64,000 bases of DNA, taken from assembly GCA_034766995.1 (NCBI GenBank), contig CM068322.1, positions 7,094,589 to 7,158,588 on the forward strand, written 5' to 3'. A model generated the notes under the pieces. That model was not told the origin of the DNA. It saw only the letters and a list, made by a program, of their open reading frames with translations, and searched no databases. Source of the stretch: Acanthacorydalis orientalis (taxonomy: Eukaryota > Arthropoda > Insecta > Megaloptera > Corydalidae). Positions 38,976 through 50,927 of the stretch are shown here, piece after piece; position 1 is the first letter of the stretch; every line of letters begins with the position of its first letter. The position numbers were made by a program, and so were the translations under genes.

Positions 38976-39044
<69 letters not shown>
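38976..39044. repeat. (TA)n microsatellite
   Basis: Pure TA run of about 68 bases, followed by GAAAGAAAGGGAGAGAG. Confidence 0.97.
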
Positions 39045-39047
<3 letters not shown>

Positions 39048-39558
39048 AAAGAAAGGGAGAGAGCTTACTAAACAAAAATTAGGTTACTTATATCGTAAAT
39101 TTCATTTATTTTAAAATTTAATATGAGTTAAAGTATAAAATATACATTAAATTTTAACGTGGAAAAATTATTTTAGTTTATAAATAAAATATGACTCAAA
39201 TATTTTGAGATAATTTTTTATACAATTTTGTTCTTATAAATAATTTACAACTCGAATAATTTATTCGATAATTCGAATAAATTTTCAACATTAAATGAAC
39301 CTTGAATAAATTTGAAAATAGACAACAAATAAATTATTTTATATTTTGAAAAACGAATTTAATTGATGAACGAGTACAAATAATAAGTAACCATTATGGT
39401 ATTCGTCTTTTAAAATCAACTGATTATGATTGTTTGTTCCCCAATACTAGTTTCGGCATAAGTACCATTTTCAAAATATTAGAGATAGATTTTAAATGTT
39501 TATATTAATTTTTATGTTTTTAAGGTATAAAAAATCATCTTATTAAACCATAGTATTA
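39045..39558. other. AT-rich sequence, nothing recognised
   Basis: A local run of TCGAATAATTTATTCGATAA at about 39250 is a short imperfect palindrome. No gene. Confidence 0.45.
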
Positions 39559-39858
39559 AGTTAGTGGAAAAATAAATGAGATTTATGACCTTCAAATTCA
39601 TATGCGTTTTTTTCTTTTCTGATTTTTCCATCTACTTTAAGTGGATCTAAACTGTTTGATGACTAACGCCTAACTTTTGTGTAAGCTCTCGAATTGTTGT
39701 GCATGTTTCTGATTCAACTAACGCCTTCAGTTGGTCATTATGAACTGAAGAAGGATGCCCGCGACCTTCTTCATCTTCAAGGCTCTTATTCCCAGCACAA
39801 AATATTTGGAACCACCATTGCACCTTACGTTCCTTAAGAGTACTCACACCAAAGCACA
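39559..39858 (-). mobile_element. mini-mariner copy 3 (truncated)
   Basis: The left terminal repeat (AAGTTAGTGGAAAAATAAATG) is preceded by TA and followed by the same non-coding lead as copy 2 (TTTATGACCTTCAAATTCAT). The element stops at about 39858, inside the first DNA-binding region. The outer end is lost and the flank is unrelated. Confidence 0.85.
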
Positions 39859-39859
39859 A
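39647..39859 (-). pseudogene. mariner transposase DNA-binding fragment (copy 3), longest open remnant
   Basis: This 70-codon open remnant is the best preserved of the five. STLKERKVQWWFQIFCAGNK, SLEDEEGRGHPSSVHNDQLK, ALVESETCTTIRELTQKLGV and SHQTV run in one frame. They match the linker and second helix-turn-helix of mariner/SETMAR-type transposases. The first helix-turn-helix is missing because of the truncation, and no catalytic residues exist. Confidence 0.9.
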
Positions 39860-40353
39860 CCAAATTTAATAAATTTATTCATTCTGTTAGTGAATATTTA
39901 TGCATCTAGTCCATATAGCTAATATTTGTCCATGTAGCTAATCCATCATGGTAGCCTAATGTCATTGTAAGCTAACTGTGTTTTATTATGGTAATATAAG
40001 CTAATATATTATCATCTAAAAAATTATGAAGTAGACCAAATTTGATGTTCTTTCAGACTATCATTGCATTTCAGTTCTGTTACCATCTGATTTCCATTTA
40101 TTGTCAAGTGGTTTCAAAGGACGACATTTAAGGATACCGTTAAGAATTTGCCGGAGGAACAAACACCAACTTTCTTTCGATCTGCCATTAAGCCCCAAAT
40201 AACCAACCAACTTTCTTCATTGACAGAATAAATAAACTTGTTTCATGTTAGCAGCAATGTTATATTATAAGCTTTCTTTTTGTGTTTCGTCCCAATATCT
40301 TCTAAATTATTGGATACTTATGACCTCCTGTGACAATATGTTACTTGACTCTC
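39860..40353. other. AT-rich sequence with a short coding-like piece
   Basis: Bases about 40105-40232 (+) read VKWFQRTTFKDTVKNLPEEQ and then TPTFFRSAIKPQITNQ before a stop. It looks more protein-like than its surroundings but is only about 46 codons and matches nothing known to me. Near 39930-40010 the word GTAGCTAAT or GTAAGCTAA recurs. Confidence 0.3.
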
Positions 40354-40379
40354 GTATATATATATATATATATATATAT
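40354..40379. repeat. (TA)n microsatellite
   Basis: Short pure TA run. Confidence 0.95.
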
Positions 40380-41301
40380 GGAAAGTATTGATGTGCACGT
40401 TAATTATTAATGAAGATTATGAAAGACGTAAAATGAAGGAAATGATTTTTACTTATGTATTAAATTTAATTTATGTACTTTATACTATAGAGAAACGATC
40501 ATAATTTGGATTAATTAAGACAAACATTTCGTATTAATGATACAAAATGTAATTTATTTCATTTATTAAATTTTCCATCTACTTTAATTATTTTTACTTC
40601 TTTTTAAGGAATTTTAACGAAAATGCACTATATAAGTTAGTCAATGAAAGTAGTTGAAGAAGCCAAAGCGTATAAAACTGGAAAGTATGACTAAAATAAT
40701 CAGAAATTAATAGTCGTCTTACTATAGCAAATGTCAATATTTATATATATTGTACTGTAACTTTTTTTCTATATATTATACATCAGTTTTTGCATCAGTA
40801 AAATCGATTAAGTTTTGACTGAAGTGTGATTCTTGAATTGAATCAGTGTTATTACCATTCAACTGACAAATAAATATCCGTAGCTTAAAATAAAAAAAAA
40901 AATAAATAGAAATCTCCTTTATTCTATTGAAATAAATCAAGAATACCCCAATCGAAGTTAAAATCGTTACTAGTTTCTTTTGTGGTATGGTTAACCATCA
41001 ACTTTCTTGCTGAATAAGTCTGTTAATGAAACGACAGTCGACATCTGTCGCTATGTACCTTTTGTCTATTCACAAGATGTTAAAGTTGCCGTAAAAGGAA
41101 AACGATTTGAAGACAGCAGAACTGGAATAGAATAAAAACTCAACAACTACAGGTAAATTCCAAGGACTTGCACTTTAGTTTTAGAATCTGGAAGTGGCAA
41201 AAAATGATACACTGGTGCAATGTATTTAAGAAAATAAATTTAAAAATCGCTGAATTTAAGAGAATTAATAACTGCATATTTCGTAATTATTCATAACTAC
41301 T

Positions 41302-41304
<3 letters not shown>
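40380..41304. other. AT-rich sequence, nothing recognised
   Basis: No gene or shared repeat seen. Confidence 0.5.

Positions 41305-41339
<35 letters not shown>
41305..41339. repeat. (TA)n microsatellite
   Basis: Pure TA run at the left edge of a composition island. Confidence 0.97.
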
Positions 41340-41342
<3 letters not shown>

Positions 41343-41399
41343 TTTATGTATATGTATGTATATAAGCTATTCGATCGATATCCAATTTGATGTTTTTAT

Positions 41400-42200
41400 A
41401 AATCAAATCAACTCGACATGTACGTCTGAATCTACCGAGCACTATAAATATAAATACGTGCATATATTTGAATACATGTATATATTTTTGTACGGAACAC
41501 AAGTAATTCATATTAATGAAGACGTTTCCCAAAAACACACCATCGATCACAGCGAATTTCCCCCAAAACAATACCACGTCGTCGTTGTTGCCGCCGTCGT
41601 CGCAAAATTTATCATACAAAACCCATTAAATCACAAGTGTATCCAAACGCAATCACTCTAAAACATTATCGCACAATCTTAACATACAGTATGTACATGT
41701 TTAAAACACATTAAACACACGGGATCCTATTGTGCAAAGTTAGTGGAGAGCGCAACCGTAGACGTCGTCGTTGTCGGCAACTACAACTACGACGGCTGTG
41801 CAGAAAACATGAATTCAATTTAAACTATATGGAGTTTGGACGAGTACGTTAGGGCACATACACATATATGTATGGACTCATGCCGAATATACATGCATAT
41901 GTACATAGCATACATACAAAGGAATCTTGGGTCTCAACAACGCGATACATCAACCGCATCCGCATACACACATACGCGCATAAAGAGTGTGTCAACTAAA
42001 CGGCAAGACATGTGGCATCCAATGTCTGAGTTTGTTGTCTTGAATTAAATCGTTTGCCGAGACTATTGTGCTCCGTTTCGAGATACGATTGAAGAAAATG
42101 CGCATACATGCTGCTCGTGCTATTTAACCCGAGCTGCTGTATTATACAGTTCCTGTACGTACGTTTTATCAGCCAGGAAATAAAGAACATATTTAATTGG
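41400..42200. other. large island of balanced composition with CGTCGTCG-type runs
   Basis: About 800 bases with much higher GC. It includes CCACGTCGTCGTTGTTGCCG (41575) and GACGTCGTCGTTGTCGGC (41761), two related GTC/GTT-rich words about 190 bases apart. Open frames on both strands (41338-41661 plus, 41344-41619 minus, 41836-42048 plus, 41996-42235 minus) overlap and have no family features. A 5' untranslated exon or promoter is plausible. Confidence 0.3.
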
Positions 42201-42474
42201 GTATACTTGTGTGTACCTATTTTTAATGTTTTCATAGAATTATCCTTTTAATTGTCTGTCATTTTGCAGAAATAATAAATGTTTTCATAAATGGACTCAC
42301 GGAAAATGGAGCAATTAACAATTATGCTTTTTTGCAGCACAATCTGTTTTATTAGTCATTAGACGTGATACATTCAAAATATAGTTGTAAATAATTTTTA
42401 TATTCTTATATAAATATAATTGAATTAAATTAAAATATATTTAATTACCTAAAATATAACAAGACAGTTCTGAT

Positions 42475-42650
42475 ACTGACTGAGTTCATTTTTACAAAAA
42501 AATTTATTTTTATCTCACTAACCGAAAAAAAATTCTATTGAAAAATAATCAATAAATTATTATTGATCATTTTTATTTGTTAGTTGTACGTATTTTGATG
42601 AAGGGTCCATCATATTTAGGGCGCCAAAGTACAAAAAAAAATTGAACCAA
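42475..42650. mobile_element. foldback element FB-A, copy 6 (left arm)
   Basis: The terminus GACAGTTCTGATACTGACTG is followed by AGTTCATTTTTACAAAAAA, ATCAATAAATTATTATTGAT, TTGTTAGTTGTACGTATTTT, TGATG-GG-TCCATCATA and GGGCGCCAAAG. This is the left arm from its outer end to the core. No right arm follows. Confidence 0.78.
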
Positions 42651-42762
42651 ATTAGAATCATAATCTGAAAGTTCCTCAAATATTTTACACTACTTTGAGT
42701 AACTTACAAGTAGATTTTTTGTAATCTAACGTTTTCGGAAACAATCTATTTCGATAAATTCG

Positions 42763-42782
42763 GTATATATATATATATATAT
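42763..42782. repeat. short (TA)n microsatellite
   Basis: Short pure TA run. Confidence 0.95.
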
Positions 42783-43059
42783 AGGGTGGAATAAAGCAAG
42801 CTTTTCATCTCAACATTTTTGAAAAAATTAGTAAATTTAAACAAAAAAAGGACAAAACATAAACATACAATTCATAACAAATAATTAATGAGCCAGATCC
42901 TTTTGAATACAGGCAAGGTTTTTCCGTACCTTTGATTTTCTGGTATGATAAATTAATTTTATAAACTGGAATGACCATGTTAAAAATGAATAAACGAATG
43001 AATATAGCTATCAGTCTTCAACACAAAGATTTCATCTTTAAAATTAAACTGCGAAACTG

Positions 43060-43404
43060 AAGTCTAATCCTTTCGTCAGATTAAATGACACAAAAATCGA
43101 AAATTTTTAAAGATACTGTGTGTATGTGGGTGTGTTTGAAGTACAACCGTAGATACTGAGATGAACGTGTACGTATATCGAAAGAGGTACATTCCAGAAT
43201 AAACGCACACCTTAATAAGGTTCGAAGCCAGCGTTAATACTTCACTCAGCGTAACGATAAATTCTAGTATATCAATCAAACTATCAGTCAGTGTCGACGT
43301 CGAGTACAGGAGATCTGTCTCCCACACTTTCTCCCTCGTCGCTACATTCACTGGAATAACATGCCACGTCCGGAATAAAGTGTAGATCCTTTTCAGGACA
43401 ATGC
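43060..43404 (+). promoter_or_regulatory. possible promoter and non-coding first exon
   Basis: A composition island with TCAGTCAGTGTCGACGTCGA (about 43286), which holds a TCAGT initiator-like word followed by GC-rich sequence. It ends at a strong donor-like GCGGTAAGT at about 43402-43410. A minus-strand 91-codon frame overlaps it and has no motif. This is a guess from motifs alone. Confidence 0.2.
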
Positions 43405-43833
43405 GGTAAGTTTCAACAACGGATCATCTTAATATTCATGTATACGACCGAAGGATTGACCACAATTCGAGTGTTTACGCATTCAGAAGTACGCCGCAGA
43501 ATGTGAGTGGATATTTCATCCTTAAAATATACGTCGTGTGTTTTTCTTCTTTTTTTCTCTGTTCTATTGGTAAGGATGTGACATGCATTAGTTACCTTTT
43601 ATCAGCGGTATACATCGCTGGTTTTGAAGTGTAAAAAAGATTATTATTTTTTAAGTACTAAGATTAATTTCAAATGAAATGTATTTACATTAAAAAAATA
43701 TTCTTCTATAAAATATGGACTTAATATAATTGGTTCAGTCAAAACTTTATTAGAATTTATTTTCATTTCCTAGAAAAAAGTAAGTAAAGAAGAAAATATG
43801 TACAAAAATATTCAGTAAATTAAATTACTATCA

Positions 43834-44140
43834 TAAAAAAATTTATCACTCCTTTAATCCATATGAAATTATTCTGATCTAATTGTTTAAGAATTTATTG
43901 ACGTTTTGATTGTTGATTATTCGCATATAGATGGTAACGCCATCATCCTTCGAACGCTAAGATAAAAAAATGTAATTTTCAGATTTCTTATATCTTAGTA
44001 CTCTGAAAATGATAGCGTCACCAACCAAATGTACATAAGCAACAATCAAAACCAATCAATGATTAATTTTTGATCAGATTTTTTTAACTTTATATCGAGT
44101 GAAAAATCTATTATTAAAAATGAATTTAGCTATAATTTCA
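43834..44140. mobile_element. foldback element FB-A, copy 7 (both arms)
   Basis: The left arm includes GATTGTTGATTATTCGCATA and GATGGTAACGCCATCATCCT, then CGAACGCTAAGATAAAAAAA. After about 20 bases the right arm gives CTTAGTACTCTGAAAATGAT, AGCGTCACCAACCAAATGTA, CATAAGCAACAATCAAAACC and TTTTTGATCAG, ending ATCGAGTGAAAAAT...AAAATGAATTTAGC. It is one of the best copies for seeing the hairpin. Confidence 0.85.
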
Positions 44141-44564
44141 GATTGTCAAAAATTAAAAAGTGTACTTTTTCAGTATTGTTTCTTTTTGATATAAAAGATA
44201 TATTGATACAAAATCCTTGTATTACTTCCAGGAAATTAGAATTCGAATTCAAATATTATTTTAATGCAATATTATTACAAACTTGTATGTTAAAAATATA
44301 GGAATATTTTTTTTAATATTATGTTAATATTTAAATCCATAAAAGAAAATTAAAAAGGTTTTAAAATATATTTCATAATTGAATAATATCTAAATTTTTC
44401 AACTGTCATAAATGTAAAATAATTTAACAAGATTTAAAACAATAGAATTTTTATAAGTTTTCTCTCCCAAAAAAAATTACAACTTAAACTAATAAATCAT
44501 AATTGGTTGCTATAAACGTATAGTTGTAACCATAAACATATGGTTTATGTACAATTTGATTGTG

Positions 44565-44740
44565 GTTCCATTATCTTCAGAAAAATAAGCCACAGTAACC
44601 TTTGTTATATCTTTTCGACATCCATATTAAAATGTACATACACAACAATCAATAATTTGTTGAATATTTTAAACCATAAGACTTTTTCGTGTTTTATGGT
44701 GAATAGATATATTTATATGTGAAAATTAATTTACCTACGA
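44565..44740. mobile_element. foldback element FB-A, copy 8 (decayed)
   Basis: GATTGTGGTTCCATTATCTT begins a left-arm core. CATATTAAAATGTACATACA, CAACAATCAATAATTTGTTG and AATATTTT give the right arm. The outer parts are worn down. Confidence 0.6.
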
Positions 44741-45439
44741 TGCCAAATATGTTCATCCAATAATATAATTATTATTATATTGCATACAAATTACTTGAAT
44801 TTTAAAAGTAAAAATATATATGAAAATAATACATGCACGTCTTCATTTATATATAATTAATGGGAAATTAATTTAGTGTCATGGATTTATTTTGAAACAA
44901 ACTCTGTGTTCCGTATTAAAAACTAAATTTTTATCACATTTATTTTATTCGATAGAAGAAAAAAAATGATTTTAGGTTTTAAAAAGACAGTTTGGATCGA
45001 AAAAAATATTTGTTTCCATATTCTTATTAATTAAATATAAGATTTTATGAGACAACATAGTAATGATAATAAAAATAAATTTCAACAACTATTACTGTAA
45101 TTGAGAAACTTTTAAAATCTGATAATTAACTAAAGGTTCTTTTTTATTATTTTATAAATGTTTGAAATTATTCATATTTAAAAAGAAGAATACGATATGT
45201 AAACATTTAGAAACTAGCGAGTGGTTCTTGCTATAAACGTATTCGTTTGAGTTTTGTTTTATTGCCGTTATATTATAATTTATTGTACAGCATTTTATAA
45301 ATGGAAAAAGTGAGGGTTATATAAAAAAGTTTCAGTTAAAAGCTGCTGAAAACGTTATAAATGATATGTTTTTATGTACTCTACAAATATCCTAACTAAA
45401 AGTAAAGATAAATATTCGTTAAATGGAAGAAAAAAATCT
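44741..45439. other. AT-rich sequence, nothing recognised
   Basis: No gene or shared repeat seen. Confidence 0.5.
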
Positions 45440-46020
45440 GCGTTGAAATATGAAACTCTGGCGCAGTTTGTAAAATAAGACGCGCGTATTCATTAGAACG
45501 TCGAGCGTAGCTTCGTCGAAAACTAAATAGAAAAAAATAAAAAAGATAAATTGACATAATCTCGATATATACACTTCAAAACGAACCGATCACCGTCCGC
45601 TGCTCGAATTTTTCCCATTTTTCACTTAAAGGATTAACGTCAACTAATTCCTTATTGATTGAACCAATAAATTATTTCTCGTTTGGTTTATATTTCACCA
45701 TTTTCAGTTTAGGAATCGGCAGTGTACCGGAGCCGCGAGCTTCCGTACTCGTGTTCTGCTTTACCCAAACCGATGGTGTTCTGCTCAACAACGTTCGTCT
45801 TTTGACGCGAGAGTCGCAAGTTCGACTTCGGACCGTTTCGATATTCGATAATCTCAACTCGTTCACTTCGTCGTGTGACTAAGCCCCAGCAATAAATTAT
45901 GTGGAACGCAATAGGGCAACGTAGAGTAGCTGGCAGTGGTAGTTGGTGCGTGTATACGAGAGTGTTTTATTGAATGTAGACCAATGAGAGCATTAAATCT
46001 TGTTGTGTTCAACAGATCCC
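45440..46020. other. island of balanced composition; possible exon from 45709
   Basis: The region is CpG-rich in places (AGACGCGCGTATT, AACGTCGAGCGTAG, GAGCCGCGAGC). An acceptor-like TTTCACCATTTTCAG ends at about 45708. The plus frame 45655-45882 stays open through GIGSVPEPRASVLVFCFTQT and TDGVLLNNVRLLTRESQV, but the minus strand is equally open (45672-45866), which weakens a coding call. No domain is recognised. Confidence 0.25.
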
Positions 46021-46030
46021 TGTGTTAGAT

Positions 46031-46031
<1 letters not shown>

Positions 46032-46090
<59 letters not shown>
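46032..46090. repeat. (TA)n microsatellite
   Basis: Pure TA run of about 58 bases. Confidence 0.97.
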
Positions 46091-46094
<4 letters not shown>

Positions 46095-47193
46095 CAAAAA
46101 AGCAGAAAAAGAATCGGTGGGATGCGTACATGTTACATGACATTCGTGAACTGAAGAGTGACAAATTAGAAATCGATGATTCCACGAACGTGCGTACGTG
46201 TAACATATTTTTATATTTTTCCAGTCTATAAATGAATGATGTCAATGTTTTAAGAGAATTAGAGTTACATGTATGGGAATCATTACAATTTGTTATTTTT
46301 CTTATAAATTTATTAACTCTTCGCAATTACGATTTTAGTATCAAATATTCATTGAGGTTAGGTAGAATCATCTATTACCGAATTTTTAATGGTTTGTGTT
46401 GATGATTTCTTGTATTTATTTTTTGAAAAATCATTACTTCTAAGTAATAAATTTATATTATTTCAGGAGTTCTAAGACTTTTAATAGTACTGTTTTTATG
46501 TGCTTCTCTGAAAATGATTTTTTGGAATATATTCTCAGATATGTATTTACTATAAGAAAAGTTTAGTGATTGTTTTATGATTTGTGAATTATCAAATACT
46601 TAACATACAGAGAGTAAAACCATACTATTCTTATTATTTATATGAAAATGAGAAAATTGATTACTGGTTTTTAATTAATGACCCTATGATTACGATCTTA
46701 TGACATTTTTTTCATTTTATGAAACTTATACCTTATTTATTATTTATAACTATTTTTTTTCTGTAAATCTATATCTTTCACATAAAAGAACGACGAATTT
46801 GATTCAAAAATTGCCAATAGCGCTTCTAATTCATCAAATGTGTTATTTTTTGCCGTCGAAATGATTCTAAAAAAACTAATCATGAGATAGAACAACTGGA
46901 AAGTATTTAGGATGAATAACGATTCATCTATTAAGCTCTACAAATTGCTACATGAGGTCTGATATTATCTTGAATAAAGATAATGTCATTTATATTTAAG
47001 AAAGATATTTTCATGATTAATATCCAAATTAGCCTAGATGTTAACAATACATTTAGGAATTTTTACAAGGTCAATATAGTTTGTAGTTCATTACCTCATA
47101 GTGATCAGTGATTCCACTTATATCATTGTATAGTTTTATTTAGTCTATTTTAGTGTCAATTATTATTTTTACATCCCATTAACAAATAGTAGT
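46091..47193. other. AT-rich sequence, nothing recognised
   Basis: No gene or shared repeat seen. Confidence 0.5.
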
Positions 47194-48152
47194 TAAAGAA
47201 CAGTAATAATTTATGTTTTTTCCTCTATACTTTGTATTTAACTAAGAAAGAAAATATAATTTGTTATTAATTATTTTAAGTTTCAATGTAATCAAATTAT
47301 AGAAAATAAAACATCCAGTGTCTGTTTTGCATAATATTAGGAATTCAAATGACGATAGAATAGAATGTAGATTAAACTGTTAAAAGAGAATAAATTGTTC
47401 ATTAAAATATGTACCGGTTAATTATTCTTTACGAATTTAAATAATATATAATTATAGTAGCTGTTTAAAAAATGTATATTTAGAAAAAAATATTGTGACA
47501 AACTGACATTACTGTATTGTACCCATTTTTGTGCCTACTTAATATTTAATTAAAACAAGTCGTTTTCGAAAAAATGTCAAACGATGTAAACTGGAAATCA
47601 GCCATCTTATTTCTTGTGATAATTAGTTTAGTAGTTAAAACTTGAAAGCACTTTAATCTGAAATGAATGATTGAATAGTCGGTATGGAACTGATTCTCTG
47701 TCAACTAGCGGCAAGTTTTCTGTGAATTTTATTCAATTCCTTGACTCAGAATGTCATTATTAATTACCATTAGTCGGACAGAATAAAGTTTACTAGTTTA
47801 AATCGAAATTATTGAATATCAATTTGTTAAATTTGGAATCTATTTTGTCACAATATTGCTTCTAAGTACACATTTTTTAAACAAGTTCCTATGATTATAT
47901 ATTATTTAAATTCGTAAAGAATAATTAACCGGTACGTATTTTAATGCACAATTTATTCTCTTTTAACAATTCAATCTACATTCTATTCTATCGTCATTTG
48001 AGTTCTTAATATTAAGCAAAATAGACACCGGATGTTTTATTTTCTATAATTTGATTCCATGAGAACTTAAAATAATTAATACCAAATTATATTTTCTTTC
48101 TTAGTTAAATACAAAGTATAGAGGAAAAAACATAAATTATTACTGTTCTTTA
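47194..48152. mobile_element. 960 bp unit with long inverted arms
   Basis: The left arm (47194-47502) starts TAAAGAACAGTAATAATTTA and ends TATTGTGACA. The right arm (47846-48152) starts TGTCACAATATTG and ends TAAATTATTACTGTTCTTTA, so it is the reverse complement along its whole length with perhaps 10% mismatch. The spacer of about 343 bases is AT-rich and has no coding frame. This is the form of a foldback or long-terminal-repeat, non-autonomous DNA transposon. It is unrelated to FB-A and FB-B. The target duplication is not clear. Confidence 0.85.
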
Positions 48153-48917
48153 GTAGATATTGGTTAATATGAAAGATTTATTAGCCATTTATGTGTTTCT
48201 AAATTTTTAGATGAGTCACTCATTTGATATGAAATATCAAGTAATGTCTAATAATTTAAGCAGATATATAGTTAAAAATTATATATAGTAAGACTATAAG
48301 AGCTTTAAAATTAGACTCAGGGATATTTAGTTGTTGACATTTCCTGCAAAAGTGTCAGTGTAGAAAACGAATGTTCATTATTTTTTTATATGAGTTAAAA
48401 AAGTAGTAATACAGTGAAAGCATGTAAAGATATTTGCAGCCTATTTGGTAAAGACACTATTAGTAAAAGAATATGACTTCACTGATTTAGACAGTATCAT
48501 TCTATTGATAGATGAATCACTTAAAAATTATCTATGATCTGCGCTATCTTTATCTATTGAAAAGGCTGATTTGATAGCTACAACTCAACGAAATAGATAC
48601 TAGACCATAGAAAATATAACATCGAAATTAGGTGGTGACTTTATAAACTAAGAAATATACAGTGTTTTATAACAATATATAGATTCAATATAATATAATA
48701 TAATATAATAAATATATTATACTTAATTATTACATGAATTACATTTATTTTAACCTACATACTAAAATAATAATTATTCGTAATAAGTAGTAAATAGTAC
48801 GAGATTTAGATTTACAAAGGATCGATTTTGAGTAAATATATTACAAACAAAACTAAAGTGTTCTAAAAAAAAGACGATGTATTAATATTTTATAATAAAT
48901 ATTTATTATTCCAGACT
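48153..48917. other. AT-rich sequence with a pentamer repeat
   Basis: About five ATAAT units lie at 48686-48712. Nothing else is recognised. Confidence 0.5.
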
Positions 48918-48923
48918 ATACAT

Positions 48924-49002
<79 letters not shown>
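48918..49002. repeat. (TA)n microsatellite with CATA head
   Basis: ACATACATACA passes into a TA run that ends at the left edge of FB-B copy 2. Confidence 0.96.
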
Positions 49003-49003
<1 letters not shown>

Positions 49004-49201
49004 GTAGGTGATTCAACTTAGGCTTCCACACGAAAGTAGTAAAAAAATTAGAAAAAAACATGTTATCCTCCATTGAGTATTTCAATTCAATTGTATTTTA
49101 ATATTGATTTGAACTAAAATACTTAATAAAAGATATCATTACTTTTTTAAACCCTGCTCTCTCTTTAAATATATGTCCATGTGGAACACTAAATTTAATC
49201 A

Positions 49202-49202
<1 letters not shown>
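49003..49202. mobile_element. foldback element FB-B, copy 2 (both arms)
   Basis: The left arm GTAGGTGATTCAACTTAGGC, TTCCACACGAAAGTAGTAAA, AACATGTTA and GAGTATTTCAATTCAATTGT pairs with a right arm TTGAACTAAAATACTTAATA, AAAGATATCATTAC and CCATGTGGAACACTAAATTT ending TAATCATCT. The centre is only a few bases, so the element is almost one continuous palindrome of about 200 bases. It lies between a TA tract and a CT/TA/GT tract. Confidence 0.82.

Positions 49203-49264
<62 letters not shown>
49203..49264. repeat. compound (CT)n-(TA)n-(GT)n microsatellite
   Basis: Three dinucleotide runs in sequence: CT to 49218, TA to 49238, GT to about 49263. Confidence 0.96.
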
Positions 49265-50079
49265 ACGTGTCAAAAATATTACTCTTTTGAAACAACGTAT
49301 TCTCTCGAATCAACCAACAGTATTCATAAAGCAAAAGATACAATATGTACATCATCTTCGTATATTCACTTAAAGTATACAATTTACATTCATTGTGTGT
49401 AATTATTTCATATTGAAATATCGTCGCTGAGTTTGAAATATAGCGATGTTGATTTGTATACCGTTATGATCGAGTCTAGCATTTTATATGGCTTTCGAGT
49501 ATACATTTATTCACAGAACTACTATTCATAGAATATTGCAGATATTTCTGATTCACAATAATGAGAATACCAATTTGATATGTAACTTTTCGTTGCATAC
49601 GCGTTTAGTTGTCGATTGTTCGTTTTATTAGTTGATATGGTTTCACAAGCGTATCAAGACTGTTCTAAAATAAAAAAAATGTTTAAATAATAATCGTTTC
49701 TATTAAACAATTACGTCATGTTTGTATTATTTTTGTCTTTTTCAACTAGAATATAGATATAACAAAAAAAAATTAGGCAAATTTCAGCATTATATCATCT
49801 AATAAAATAAATAGGGGTAAGAAATAGCTGTACTGGTAGTGAATTTAGGATTGAGATTTAATAATAATTTTAATGACAATCTCGATTCATATATTGCAAA
49901 CCTATTTGTGTCATCAAATAGATGGTTCGCCGATCTGAGATTTCTCTCGAAATCAATATATCAAAATTCTACTAAACGTACATCACATTTCTATAAATAA
50001 ATTTTTCATATCTTCAGAAAAAAATTCTGACTGTATTCAAGAATTGGTTGATGGCCATTTTTATGAATTTTATTTTTTT
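49265..50079. other. AT-rich sequence with a mild composition island
   Basis: Bases about 49380-49640 are slightly GC-richer. No gene is recognised. Confidence 0.45.
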
Positions 50080-50305
50080 ATATATGAATTTTGATGGCGA
50101 TTTCATTATCTTCAAGGCATTAAAGCGGATGCGCTTTGATGTAGCATTCAGCTTATTGATTTCATTATTCAAATGCGCATAATCAACAATCAAAAAAGAT
50201 TATTAATATATTATTGAAGTTTATTAACTGAAAAAAAATGTGGTTTATGGGTAGTACGGTAAACAGTTCAATTTTGAAAATAATTTAAGCATCAGTATCA
50301 AAAAA
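50080..50305. mobile_element. foldback element FB-A, copy 9 (short left arm, full right arm)
   Basis: The left core TTTTGATGGCGATTTCATTA, TCTTCAAGGCATTAAAG is followed by a centre that differs from the family. The right arm then reads TTCATTATTCAAATGCGCAT, AATCAACAATCAAAAAAGA, ATATTATTGAAGTTTATTAA, TGTGGTTTATGGGTAGTACG and ends TTGAAAATAATTTAAGCATC. Confidence 0.78.
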
Positions 50306-50927
50306 TATATGCTCATATGATATTCTATAAACATTGATCATGATTTTGTAAAAGAATATACCAACATTGAGTTAGATGTATAATTAAAAAAATATTACTT
50401 TTTCGTAATTTTTGTTCATACAATAAATGAAAAATACCTTTTTATAGACTTTTTTTTATTTAAATCGTTATTATAATAATCCTAATTGCTTGGATCACTC
50501 TAATTGATTGTAATGTATATTATTTCTAAGTAAAAAAAGGTTACAATACTCTTCTTCGTAAAAATGCAGCTCTTGTACATTTGATATTAGTTATTTTAAT
50601 CTGAATTGATAATTACTTCTAAAGATACTGAATAGGTGGTCGAATATCAATTAATTTATCTGCTCTAAAATCAAATATAATGTCATACTACTTTTTTGCG
50701 AGGATTGAGCTAAAGAAGATCGTAACAACCATAACACTTGCTAATAAATTTGAAAACTCAGTTAAAGATGTTATTGGTAATCTGCCAGGCGGTTTCATGA
50801 AACCTACTGAAAAAGTTTTAGTAAGATGGTAGGAGTGCTCATAATGTTGGAGGTTGCATTGCATTGTGTCATTTTAATAAAATATATCGTTGTATAAATT
50901 TAACAGTAATATCACAAAAATAGTTTT
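50306..50927. other. AT-rich sequence with a short coding-like piece
   Basis: Bases about 50735-50832 (+) read TLANKFENSVKDVIGNLPGG and FMKPTEKVLVRW before a stop. This is about 33 codons with a protein-like look, but no family is recognised and it may be chance. Confidence 0.3.

Noticed and set aside
43215..43240. GGTTCGAAGCC as a tRNA T-loop
   Set aside because: No acceptor stem, D-arm or anticodon arm could be fitted around it.
45655..45882. Frame after an acceptor-like site considered as a host exon
   Set aside because: The antisense strand is equally open and no domain is seen. Kept only as a composition island.
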